A model generated the notes under the pieces. It did not search any database. It worked only from the letters and a program-made list of their open reading frames with translations, and had not been told where the DNA came from. 64,000 nucleotides of DNA from Lasiosphaeria ovina (taxonomy: Eukaryota > Ascomycota > Sordariomycetes > Sordariales > Lasiosphaeriaceae), in assembly GCA_033439765.1 (NCBI GenBank), contig JAULSN010000003.1, positions 4,836,001-4,900,000 on the forward strand, read 5' to 3'. Shown piece by piece: positions 30,057-39,960 of the stretch. Position numbers and translations under genes: made by a program. Within the stretch, counting starts at the first letter, position 1, and each line of letters begins with the position of its first letter.

Positions 30057-30626
30057 TTCTGTATAAAATGAGAGGATATGGTAGTCGAGACGATTTTGTG
30101 AGGGGAGGCACGCTCCTTGGTTAGAGGTTGTGCAGTATGTCTAATTACGTACCGACTAAGATTTCACATATGGTGGGCGAGATAAATAGCAAAATAAAAT
30201 AGACTACATCGCCAGACCAGATTAAGAAGTTGCCGCTAGAAAGTCCCTTTTGCTGGTCGGACTAATTAAGCGGTGGCCAGGACTACCACTTATTAAAGGC
30301 TAATAGGACCGTAATTACCCCCCGCCTGCATTTAGCAAGTAAAGCGAATACAGAGTAAGATAATGGGAGTAGGAAGAGACTCTGTATAGGCTACACGTGT
30401 AGAAGGACTCTCTGGCTATGTCAGTATCGAAATCCAGCACAGAGCCGGATACCGCTATAATATGATACACATTCCAGCAAAGTCGTAGAATACTCTTGGT
30501 CTACATGAGAAGGCAGCTGTGGCCTGTTGGAATCCACTGAGGCCGTTTGAGCCCAGTTCCGAACTTATGAGAGACAGAGAGCTAAGGATATCGTAAGATA
30601 CCTAACCGTAAGAACTTCTCGAAATA
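30057..30626. other. AT-richer intergenic stretch, no gene seen
   Basis: No coding frame or RNA recognised. Confidence 0.4.
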
Positions 30627-30920
30627 CTACAGCGAAAACAATATGGGTGGAAAGAAAGAAACATGAGTTAGGGTGAAGCTCCTGGCAGATAGAAATTGTA
30701 GGCTGTGTGAAAGTTGGGCAAACTCAAAGTCTCTCCCAATCTCGCGCAACTCCTTGATCGGCCTGCTATTCTTCTCCTCGTGAGCCCCCGAACCCCTGGT
30801 TTTCTTCATGCACTCCATATCCTCGAGGGTGATCTTATGGGATGCCTTCTGCGTCTCAGCCGTATAAGGCAGATCGTACCACGAGAGCGATTCCCTCAGG
30901 AGCTTAGCGAGCTTGTCCAT
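30627..30920 (-). CDS. Possible small protein, start uncertain
   Basis: 97 residues from ATG 30920 (MDKLAKLLRESLSWYDLPYT). The first 70 residues look coding: mixed helices and a charged stretch (SRPIKELREIGRDFEF). The last 25 are hydrophobic and less convincing. The frame is also open 46 codons... less than 50 bp upstream as FTQAKKLFGTGGDKPLAD, so the true start or an upstream exon may lie toward 30960. It may belong with the small gene ending at 31006, from which it differs in frame. No family was recognised. Confidence 0.35.
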   Translation of the reverse strand: MDKLAKLLRESLSWYDLPYTAETQKASHKITLEDMECMKKTRGSGAHEEKNSRPIKELREIGRDFEFAQLSHSLQFLSARSFTLTHVSFFPPILFSL

Positions 30921-31005
30921 ATCCGCGAGTGGTTTATCCCCACCAGTTCCGAATAGTTTCTTAGCCTGGGTAAACCCGTCTATCTAAGCCCTTGAGTAAT
31001 GCGTA

Positions 31006-31260
31006 TTAGTCCAGCAGCTCCTCAAGCTCAATCAGATCCTTCAAAAGCCTCTCCTTCGTCTGGAGATACTTTTCGTCTTTGACGCTGCTCAGATACCACC
31101 GGAGCCTGGCGATGGACTGGCTGAACATCTCCTTTCTCCTGTCCCTTCCTGCCAAGTCGTACAGCCTCTCGACATAGAACTCCACAAAAGGTGCGACCAC
31201 AGCAGAGCCGCCTTCGACCATCTTCTGATCATCCTCAGTGGGGTCGTATTCCTTGGCCAT
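31006..31260 (-). CDS. Small helical protein, unknown function
   Basis: 84 residues from ATG 31260 (MAKEYDPTEDDQKMVEGGSA). The longer frame to 31347 has an upstream ATG, but this start gives the better protein. It is all-helical in appearance: VVAPFVEFYVERLYDLAGRD, RLRWYLSSVKDEKYL and KDLIELEELLD. It is divergent to the small gene at 32153 with about 890 bp between. No signal peptide or domain was recognised. Confidence 0.5.
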   Translation of the reverse strand: MAKEYDPTEDDQKMVEGGSAVVAPFVEFYVERLYDLAGRDRRKEMFSQSIARLRWYLSSVKDEKYLQTKERLLKDLIELEELLD

Positions 31261-32152
31261 TGTGCAAGAGGCTGTGTCATGATTAGCTTGGATATGCACA
31301 TTTGCGCTGGCAATCGGGATAATCCTCACCGCGAGAACATTTGGCAATTGCGTCAGTACTTGAGCTGTGATTTCTCGCTGGATGTGGTCGCTGAAATGGG
31401 TATCTCGGTATGACTGTGGTCGGGGGGTGGTACGAGGAGGATATTTCTGTTTGCTTGGGGGATGGGCGAGGGCAATGTGTTAGATACAATCCAGTTTGGA
31501 AGTCTATCTGACGACTGGGATCTGCACGGAGTGGTGCGAAACAAATCTGTCTGAAAAGTCGCACGAGCCAGTGTCATGGGTTGAGGGCTGTTTGCTAATT
31601 AGCGATGACTTTCCAGTGCGACGTTCACGTAGTACAACAACCCGCCCAGCTGAATGACGGCACCATTTTGGGAGCCACGGGGCGGATCGCTTGAAACACG
31701 GCCAATCCGCCTTTTCCTACCCGTCTTTCTCCTTTCTGTTAGCCCTTATTCAGCTCTGCCTGCACCATTCCTACCTCTCACTCCCCACCTCTTCTGATTA
31801 TGTGACAAGCCAGAATGATGTGAGACCCGATTATCTCAGATACCCCTTAATGTTGGGGGGGTTTTCAACACCGCATCCCACCGCTGCATACGTGTTCGTT
31901 TTACGGCAAACACTCGGCGCAAGCAGTGGCGCACAGGATTTGTTTGGGATGGAACTCAACTTACACTGCCTGATGATCACCCGCACTTCAGAGTCATCGT
32001 TACAATCAAGTCCAACAAGCGACTTGCGAAGGAGTATAAAACTGGCCTCCACGTCGAGAACAGTTCCTCCTGCTTCGTGCCTTCAACCACAACTACCACA
32101 ATCCCCACCCCACCCCTAAAACTTATTTACGTGACCGTGCTCGCTACCCACA
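31261..32152. other. Divergent promoter region of two small helical genes
   Basis: A TATAAAA at 32035-32041 lies 112 bp before the plus-strand ATG. A pyrimidine-rich tract and CAACC/ACACC stretch follow, typical of a fungal 5' UTR. No coding frame is supported. Confidence 0.5.
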
Positions 32153-32452
32153 ATGGTTGACGACCAGACACTCGAGAGACTGGCCAAGGCTTCAGACAAC
32201 GCGTACCAAGAAATGAAGTATATTGGGGACACAGACGCGGAAGCGAAGATGAAGGCCGCGCTTAAGGCCATAGAAACCATGATGGACCTGCTCGAGGTTT
32301 GCGAGATAGACGACATCATAAAAACGGCCGCCAAAGCGAGAACCGTCAACGTTCGGAACTTCTTGGAACATGTTGCCGCGGACGGCCCCCTTGCCGAGTC
32401 TAGGAAGGAGCTCGTGGAGCTCATGGACAAAATGGAGAAGTGTGTCAAGTGA
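32153..32452 (+). CDS. Small acidic helical protein, unknown function
   Basis: 99 residues (MVDDQTLERLAKASDNAYQE). Four or so predicted helices with regular hydrophobic spacing (KMKAALKAIETMMDLLEVCE, VRNFLEHVAAD, SRKELVELMDKMEKCVK). TATAAAA lies 112 bp upstream. It shares the all-helical build and neighbourhood of the genes at 31006 and 35593, but no residue-level similarity that I can defend. No family was recognised. Confidence 0.55.
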   Translation: MVDDQTLERLAKASDNAYQEMKYIGDTDAEAKMKAALKAIETMMDLLEVCEIDDIIKTAAKARTVNVRNFLEHVAADGPLAESRKELVELMDKMEKCVK

Positions 32453-33464
32453 GCGTCTTGTAGCAAGGCTGGAGTCGTTGAGGGGTGCTGATTTGGTGTT
32501 GCACGTAATATGGTTTTGATTAAACTTGGTTAAAGAATATTTGTACTCTGCGGCCTTGTAATGCAGAGTTGTTACTTTCGTGAGTACCTCTATTTTACAG
32601 CCGTGAACTTCACTTTTTCTGTCGCTCATGTCCTCTCCAAGACCTCCATTTTCCCCGTCAAACGTGTGTGCTATCTCGTTTTCCACCGCCACTTCTTCTC
32701 CAGGGGAGACATTTCCGGATCATACCTACGTTGCCAAGGTCGCCAAGTTGTTGAGAATGGTTTGATCAACGACTGTGAGCCAACCATCATTGCCACTGTC
32801 CCTTAAAACACGGTGATAGTTTCCACTCAGTAGACTAGAGAGAACGGGTCACCGTAAATGGCTTCACCTGAGACTCCTTCGCGCTCGTTCTTTATTGGAA
32901 TGTGCATACACGAACACACCCGGAAAGCTGTTCAACAACTGCGAAGCCCTTATCTTCCAGTCAACGCGGGGAGCTTCGTGGCCCGCATTCTTGCCAAGGC
33001 AGATTCCAAGAGCTGTATCACCCAACTTCAGAGAGCCTTCTCAGTCAATATCAGGATGGAAAAAAAATTGATAGGCCAAGGAGGGCTCAAGTGAAGCATC
33101 CTGGCCGCTGGTCACGCCAATGAACATTGCTCAGAAAGTGTCGCCCACAGGCGCGCAGGCGGCGGCGCTTAATTACATTGCGACCTGAAACGCGACCCCC
33201 CCTAAACTCCAGCTGCAGCTCCCGAATCCATCCTAAACTGAGGTACAGCACACCCTCTCCGTCTAACTCGAGCTACATACTTGATTAGCTAAAGTAACCA
33301 ATGTCCTAATCATCACCTTATAAAGGCGATGGACACTCGCACTCGAGACTCCCTTAGCCAACAGACTTTCACAACCCAAGCAAGTCAAACCCAAGCCCGC
33401 CCTCTCAAGTCTCAACCCAACCAAAACACCAGACTCAACACCTCCCAAAAACCTCCCTCTCAAA
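32453..33464. other. Intergenic; a doubtful 78-aa frame at 32858-33094
   Basis: The 32858-33094 plus frame (MASPETPSRSFFIGMCIHEH...) has no supporting feature and is not called. A TATAAA at 33319-33324 is 141 bp upstream of the next gene. Confidence 0.45.
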
Positions 33465-34793
33465 ATGCAAAGATACTGGGACCCCGACCGCGTCCTCGAC
33501 GTGACCGGCCAAGCATGGCCAGGCGGCATCCAGTGCCGCGGCCAGAACAGCAGCGGCAACCGCTGCGAATGGATCAAGCGCGGACACGCCGACGAAGCCC
33601 AGGACGCGCGTGACGCGCTGGCCCGCCTCGAGACGCTGGCGCGCAGGCCGCCATCTGCCGTCACTGCCGCGGACCTGCACGCACTCGCCCCGCTGTGTCT
33701 CTGCAGGGACTACCACATGCGGCAGAGCGACACCATCGTGGCGGAGTGGGAAGTGGCGCTGGCGGTCTTGGAGAGCCGGACGCCGGCTAGGGACGCTGGT
33801 TCGCCAGAGGAAGATGAGAATGATTCAGGGTACGGATCGCTGCCGTCGTCCTCGTCACCGTCGCCGTCGAAGAAGGAGGTAAAGAGGGCGCTTGGGCCGA
33901 GCGGAGTACTACGTGGCCCCGAAGACGAGGGCTTGACGGCGGCCAGGCTTGCCGAGACCGAGGCCCAGCTTGGGCAGATGCGTGACTTGGTCGTCGCTCT
34001 CCGGCGCGACAAGGCGGCGCTGGACACCGACCGCGAGGGCTTGAAGCTGCTTGTCTCGGACAACGCCGCTCGGTCGGAGACGCTGCAGCAGCGCCTTGCC
34101 GAGTCCGTGGCGGAGGGGGACAAGGTCCTGGCTGAGAGGGATTCTCAACTGCGGACGCTGAAGAAACGTGTGGCCGATGCAGAGGCTGGTCTGAAGGACA
34201 AGGACAAGGAGCTGGAGGCTGTTATGAAAGAGCTGTCAGTGTGCGTGATGAGGAACCATAAAGAAGTGACCGCTGTGGTGCAAGACAAGGAGGCCGAGCT
34301 ACGTGAAGCGGGATTGAGGGAGGCACGCAGGATTGGCATGAAGGACATGGAGATTCAGAGCCTCAGAGAGCAGCTGGCTGCTGAGCGCGCGCAACACGCC
34401 ACGGACATCAACGACAAGGACACAGAGATGCAGGCTATGGGGAGCAAGAGCAAGTGCCTTCTCGACCAAGCTCGGCGCCAGATCCAACAGGCGGAGTCTG
34501 AAATCCGACAAAAGGGGACCGAGCTTCAGCGGGAACAGGCCAAGCTCGCCAGCTCACAGTCGGACGCATCCATGCTCGAGGCTGAAGTCACTCGTCTCAG
34601 GGTCCGAGTGCAGGACCTGGAGAGTGCCTTGAAAGCGGCGCAATCGGATGCGCCTGTGGAACGGCCCGTGGCGCCGCCAAGCCTTGCTAGGCAGGCTGTT
34701 CATTATCGACGCAAGGAAGGTTGGGTTGGCCGTTTGAAGAGGTGGGCAAAGGCCGTGGATCCGACACATTCGAAGAAGCAATCTCAAATCTGA
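33465..34793 (+). CDS. Zinc-knuckle plus long coiled-coil protein
   Basis: 442 residues, single exon. The N-terminal 85 residues carry spaced Cys/His (IQCRGQNSSGNRCEWI, LAPLCLCRDYHMR). This resembles the small fungal zinc-binding module seen at the start of T5orf172/GIY-YIG-type fungal proteins (family recollection, moderate certainty). Residues 110-150 are Ser-rich. Residues 160-395 are near-continuous coiled coil with Glu/Lys/Gln heptads (QLRTLKKRVADAEAGLKDKD; EMQAMGSKSKCLLDQARRQI). The C-terminus is basic (RRKEGWVGRLKRWAKAVD). No nuclease domain is present, so the module is joined to a coil instead. TATAAA lies 141 bp upstream. Confidence 0.72.
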   Translation: MQRYWDPDRVLDVTGQAWPGGIQCRGQNSSGNRCEWIKRGHADEAQDARDALARLETLARRPPSAVTAADLHALAPLCLCRDYHMRQSDTIVAEWEVALAVLESRTPARDAGSPEEDENDSGYGSLPSSSSPSPSKKEVKRALGPSGVLRGPEDEGLTAARLAETEAQLGQMRDLVVALRRDKAALDTDREGLKLLVSDNAARSETLQQRLAESVAEGDKVLAERDSQLRTLKKRVADAEAGLKDKDKELEAVMKELSVCVMRNHKEVTAVVQDKEAELREAGLREARRIGMKDMEIQSLREQLAAERAQHATDINDKDTEMQAMGSKSKCLLDQARRQIQQAESEIRQKGTELQREQAKLASSQSDASMLEAEVTRLRVRVQDLESALKAAQSDAPVERPVAPPSLARQAVHYRRKEGWVGRLKRWAKAVDPTHSKKQSQI

Positions 34794-35592
34794 GATGGGA
34801 GTGTTTGGCTGTTTCTTTTGCAGAGGATGAATCATTGGGTCGTGAATGTGCAGTGGTGAAGCAGGTCTATCACCTAAGTTATCGAATGGCCTTACTGGCT
34901 GGCTCGGTTGGTTCTCATTCATCTTCCTAGACGGACAGAATGTATGTTTATTCGTCATTACTTCACATTGTTCTTATGTCGTAATATGTCTATCTCATAC
35001 ATGTGGTGCGCTTTATGTGCCCTGGGCGAGAAATTTGATCTTGTATAGCGGTAGTAAGGTTCTTAAGCCGGCCGGTATAACTCTATCGGTGCCGTTTAAT
35101 TATTTTGACTTTTTACTATACCGCGGTAAATGCATGTGTTAACCTTTAATATGTACGTGGTGATAGGTATAAGCCATTTCACTTTTGTGATAAATCTAAT
35201 TGTGGAAGCTCCCCCTTAAGGCAAGTCTTATTGAAGCAGACGAAATATAACATGTCTATCTCATAATAGGCCTTCCCATCTAGGTTTCCATCTTGTACCA
35301 GAATTGGTTTACTGTCCAGACTATCGTGAGACTACATAAGCCTTGCTCTCGCGAGCTCAGGTATCTCTCAGTCTCTCTTCACGAAGCTATCAACCCGCGC
35401 AAGACATCTTCGAGTATTTCAGCCACACAAGCCTTTTGAATCAAGCTGGAAACGACGCCTTTTTTCCTTGCTCAAACCCACAGCCACCACACACAGAAAA
35501 GGCTTCAGCCTCCCGAGAATACACGTTCCAAAAGCGCATACCTACCTCACTTATCGCATATCAAGCATTGCAGTAACCACACCACAACGACA
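34794..35592. other. Intergenic, no gene seen
   Basis: AT-rich tract at about 35080-35330, then a C/A-rich 5' leader before the 35593 gene. Confidence 0.45.
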
Positions 35593-36045
35593 ATGTCCGC
35601 CACCGATCTCGCCTGCCTGATAGCCACCGACTCGGAGCTCGAGACCATGCTCGCCAAGCTCAAGGAGCTCAAAGAAAACGTAGAGAAGGGCGAAAAGGAG
35701 CTCGAGCGGCTCGCCGACACGCTCTCGGGCGACCCCGAGACCTGGACGGAGACGATGCGTGACACGGTGCAGGAGGTCCGCTTCCAGGTAGCGGTGCACT
35801 ACAAGATGCGGGAAGAGCTGGAGGACGTGGCCAGGCGCATGGCGGGCGACGAGGACGCGTGGGAGGCGGCTGAGGCCGAGGTCAAGAAGTGGATGGGCGC
35901 TGCTGACCCCCCCGTCCCGCCCGACGGCTACTACACCGCGCGCGACGCCCTCTACTTCATGGGCCAGGAGCTCGTCTGGCTCAAGGAGATTGCCAACGCC
36001 ATCGAGCCCCAGATCGAGGCCACCATAGACGAGGTGCGGGAGTAG
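35593..36045 (+). CDS. Helical protein of unknown function, possibly cut short by a stop
   Basis: 150 residues (MSATDLACLIATDSELETML). Coiled N-half (LKELKENVEKGEKELERLAD), then EVRFQVAVHYKMREELEDVA and a C-terminal helix LVWLKEIANAIEPQIEATID. After the TAG at 36043-36045 the same frame stays open for 24 codons to TGA at 36118. It reads LRVEQVREQLRGNQEWSDSP, a natural continuation of EVRE with a repeated VREQLR unit. CAG to TAG would explain it. Strong GC-rich codon use supports real coding. No family was recognised. Confidence 0.6.
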   Translation: MSATDLACLIATDSELETMLAKLKELKENVEKGEKELERLADTLSGDPETWTETMRDTVQEVRFQVAVHYKMREELEDVARRMAGDEDAWEAAEAEVKKWMGAADPPVPPDGYYTARDALYFMGQELVWLKEIANAIEPQIEATIDEVRE

Positions 36046-36120
36046 TTGCGCGTCGAGCAGGTCCGGGAGCAGCTGCGTGGGAACCAGGAGTGGTCCGACA
36101 GCCCCAGGTTGGACTGGTGA

Positions 36121-36809
36121 TTTGGAAAGGGATGGATGATGGTAGTGCATGAGAACTGTTACTCTTGAGGGCTTTCCTCTTTTTCTTTTCTTTCTTCTTT
36201 CTTTTTTCTGTTTCAGAAAGTGAAAGTAATCGGCAAGTTTTGGGGTAGACAATTGCATATTCAGGCATAAATGATGAGACCTCCAGCTACGGTATCATTG
36301 AGGTGCTTGTTATATGTCCTGTACAGTATTTGTGTATCCGTACCATGTTTGGTACGGACGGCGCTGTAGACTGTGGTCTAATTCGGGATAAGAAAATCAG
36401 GTTATGCGACCATCTGCTCCGATTGACAGGTCCCTCAAAGTTGCGGCCTAAAAGTCCGGATGATTCCACTCCCAAAAAGCCTCCGGGAAGCCCACTCGTC
36501 GGGCTACCAAAACGCCTCTGAGCCAGATGTAACCTCCCTCAGGTTAATAGCAAAACGCAGTGGAGGTCAGGCCAAAAGGGGCCCGCCCCGCCAAAACAAG
36601 GACCGCGATAAGATAGGCGGCGATTAGGTAATGTGTCGCGCTCGCCTTTAATGAGGGCGCTTGGCGTGCACCAGCAATTGTGGAAACGAACCTTGCGACC
36701 TGGGACGCGGCTCCCCCGAACCCGTGAAATTACTGCCTCGTGGGCCTGGTTTCCCCCATCATGCCGATAGCCGAGCAATGGAGCAAAAAGGGGGTAAAAA
36801 GAAAATCGT
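36121..36809. other. Intergenic, no gene seen
   Basis: 3' flank of the helical gene and of the minus-strand tRNA-Leu. No supported frame. Confidence 0.45.
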
Positions 36810-36905
36810 GACGAAAGTGGGGTTCGAACCCACGCTCTCTTTCGAGAAGTTGAAGTAAGCGTGCTTTTCTTAAGTCAACCGCCTTAACCTCTCGGCCATT
36901 CCGTC
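36810..36905 (-). tRNA. tRNA-Leu (TAA) with a 14-nt intron
   Basis: Class II tRNA. Acceptor GACGGAA / TTTCGTC, D-arm tggccgagaggttaaggc, anticodon stem GTTGA/TCAAC. The anticodon TAA is at 36872-36870, followed by G37 and a 14-nt intron (36868-36855). A long variable arm (TTCTCGAAAGAGAG) is present. The T-arm is GTGGG TTCGAAC CCCAC. All stems pair. Confidence 0.93.
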
Positions 36906-37515
36906 GTTGCGAAGCGCTGAAAAATTCGCCTCTTAACCGTGCTTACGGAGCGCCGCGCGCTGGTGATGCGCTGTTGCCAGGCAGCTGCGCCCCTGAACCT
37001 CTGAAGCTCCACTGACGTCTGGCATCCAACGCGCTAAACCTTTAGTGGGCCGGTCACTGAGAGCCTCCACTCTATTCTAGGTCGCATGGTGAGCGAGAAA
37101 CTGACCACACCCAAGGTCTATATAGGTAACATCCGTCTTACACACCCGCCATGGACATCACCTGCGAAGTATATCAAGATATCTCTTTATTTTACATTCA
37201 TTTTGATGTCCATAGTGATAGCGGTGCCAGGATTCCTGCTTGTATATTGAGCGAGAAGCATTCCGTAATAGTAAGCTCCCTGTTCCGTTTCTGCTATGGC
37301 AGCACATTGGAATCGGTCATTGCTAGAAATATTTGTGCATCTCATCGGCGATGAAGTTGGTACGGTTTTGGCAGGCTTTAGAAGATAATTCCTCACGAGA
37401 ACTTATAAGACGTTAGGCAAGTGTATTATTCTCTTTGTCGGACACCTAACACATACTCCCATTACGTATTTGCCTAGTAACAAAGCATTGAAACCAACTT
37501 ATATTAACTTCCATG
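36906..37515. other. Intergenic, no gene seen
   Basis: 5' flank of tRNA-Leu and 3' flank of the STAND-N gene. Short frames only. Confidence 0.45.
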
Positions 37516-38852
37516 CTAATACATTGATGGACGGTAGTAAGACTCGTCTTCAATTGCCACTCCGAGCAACGTTTCCTCCGCATCAATATCTAGTCTGGGG
37601 TCGATGTTAGCAAAACATCGTGCTCTCAGCATCCAAGAGAACTCAACCTCCATCTTGACGGCGTGCAAAATCCCAAAAACTTCCTCGGCGATGGCCGAGT
37701 CTGAAAAGACGAGCTCTAGACTACCCTCAGACACCTGCCTGAAGGTTGAGTTGGCTTTGTCTAGGGGATGGATGGAGATTCGTTCTGGGGCTGGCCTCGC
37801 CAAGGTGTGGAATGCATAATAGAACCCAGCCTCATTATTACGGTTCCGGAGTTCGAGGTAGTTTGGAATATTGATCCTCTGAGCCGTATAACCTCTAGGT
37901 AAAGCCAAATCATCGTCGGAGGATAGCCTGAGTACTAGCATGGCACTCCTGCCTGAAGCTATCTTGGTCCTGAGCCCGACCTCGGAGAGCTGGGGTACAC
38001 CGGTCCAAATTTTGTCGCATATGACCTTCGCCGCAGTCCACGTCTTTGCCTCGATGGTGTCAATGAGCTTCCGGTTAAGGGGCCGGAATGGGCTGGAAGC
38101 TTCGGCCGGGGCTAGTGGCGGTGCCGGTGCCGGTGCCGGATGGTTGTCTGGCCGCGTGGCGGGCTGCATGTGGATGGTGAACTCGGCCTCTTCAAACCGT
38201 GGATGGTCTCTGTCCATGACGACGAGCGTCTCCTTGACGTGTTTCCGCGATTCTTGGAGGGCGGTGACCTTCTCGTCGACTTGTTTCAGCAGCTTGGCTA
38301 AGTCGTCTTGGCTTTGGCTGCGGACCTGACTCTTGTCAGCGAGGGAATCCAGGCAGGCAGGCCAGTGCGAGCACTGGATCCGCTAGTGGCAAGAAATAAA
38401 AGCGACCGTACCAAGTCGAGACCTGCAGCATGAAGGATATCGTCTCGCGCTCTTTCGCCAGCGCCTGCTTGAGGAGCACGACCTCCTTCTTGTTCCATAG
38501 CCAGCTAATGCAGGTGAGGAGTTGGCCCTTGGCGGACCTTGTTCGTCTTGATCTTGGACTTGCTGACGCAGTCCTCGATCTGCTTGAGAGTGTCGGCGCA
38601 TGTGGCGACCAGCTCCCGGCAGCTGTCAAGAAGGAGCGCCTGCGAGCCGGCGTCTGCGCCGCTGTCCTTCCGGGCGACGAGCAGCGCTTTCAGCGCCAAG
38701 AGCGCAGCGTTCAGCGAGCTCAACTCGGTAGTCAGCTCCTCGACGTAGCGGGGAACGTCGACCACGTCGTTGATGTACTCGTAAAACCCGACGAGGATCT
38801 TCCTGCTGGTTACGCAGAGGGTTGAGATCGCGGTAGCGGAGAACGGCTCCAT
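37516..38852 (-). CDS. Fungal STAND N-terminal-domain protein, frame problem near 38540
   Basis: Exon 1 from ATG 38852 (MEPFSATAISTLCVTSRKIL) encodes the helical N-terminal domain found on fungal STAND/NLR-like proteins. A middle segment in another frame (LLTCISWLWNKKEVVLLKQA, LAKERETISFMLQ) ends at 38423. Intron 38422-38332 (GTCTCG...CTGACAAG) leads to the last exon 38331-37516, 271 codons plus TAA-type stop. Between segments one and two no intron of workable length and phase exists, so a one-base indel near 38540 is likely. The last exon starts with a coil (DDLAKLLKQVDEKVTALQES), then a unique 180-residue domain (KLIDTIEAKTWTAAKVICDK ... RINIPNYLELRNRNNEAGFY) with no recognised family. No NACHT/NB-ARC ATPase is present. 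Confidence 0.65.
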
Positions 38853-39960
38853 ATTCGATGTTGCTGTCGGTGCTTGAGAAGACGATGCCTTTATTGGTGA
38901 GTCGGTTCGGCTCTAGAGCCGGAAGCTGCGACGACGGAGTGTGGAAAGGAAGCTGGATATTTGGCCAGTGACGTCTACATTGGTTCGAGTAAGCCTCGGA
39001 GCCTAGTCTGAAATTTACACGCTGATGTATAGTAATGTGCAGCAGATTTCATCCCAGTCAGCCCATCGGCCCTATGTATGCCTTGGCGTCCAATGGCGTG
39101 TCTTGGTGTGGGAGCTCTTATCACTGAACAAACATTCCACGCCCCCCCTTGTGGGTCTCCAGCACATGTTGGGAGAGTGACTGTAACAGTGCAGGTACCT
39201 ACTAACCAATTTATTTATGTAGCAATGCAATGTGAGTTTGGGCCGTTTGTTGTTGCCGATTCATTTTCCATGTAATATTCTCAAGATCACCACGCCATCC
39301 TTGCCGAGCCCTAATTAGTTTAACAAGCAGAAGCGGGCGAAACCTTGCCTTGACCACTGAATAACCCATAAACGGAAACTCCCCGGGGTATTTTTTTGCT
39401 TGAGTGTGACTCAATAATTCCACCCGCCAGGGTTGAAAATTTGAAGCTCCAGTCACCAACCTTAAAAGAAAGAAAAGTAAAATGAAGGCAAATCGTAAGA
39501 GTCGCAATGAAGATAAGAGGTTAATGGGCAGGTGTTTCAGGCTATAGAGACAGACTAGTTAGGCGTATCGAAAAATGTTCCATGTCTGGCCCTGTATGCG
39601 TTATGCCCTCGGCTTTGTAATAATAGCCGGTGACAATGTTTTTACAATTTGCGATTGCAACCTTGTCAAGTCCTTTTCCTCGCCCGTCAGCAAGCACCGT
39701 TTTACGGAACCCTCTTTGGGTGGAGACGACTTAGTGATTGCAAACTTCCTAACTGAGAGACCTTGGAACTCGGCAGTGACTGAAGTCTCGGACATTGTGG
39801 TAACTGAAACGTCGGGGAGGGCCGCGGAAATAGTGAGTCCCCAAGTACCGGTCTCTCGAGGGTAGCCTCTTGCTAACGCAAAGCTAGGTCGTGGTATGGG
39901 GCTCAGGGTAGGGTAATCCAATCGGGTTGAGAAAATCTAAACAAGTGCTTTAGAGCTCGG
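38853..39960. other. Intergenic, no gene seen
   Basis: Promoter side of the STAND-N gene and 3' flank of the next minus-strand gene. A 96-codon plus frame at 39575 and its minus shadow show no coding character. Confidence 0.45.

Noticed and set aside
37516..38852. Calling the STAND-N genes full NLRs
   Set aside because: No NACHT/NB-ARC P-loop or repeat domain is present in either complete gene.
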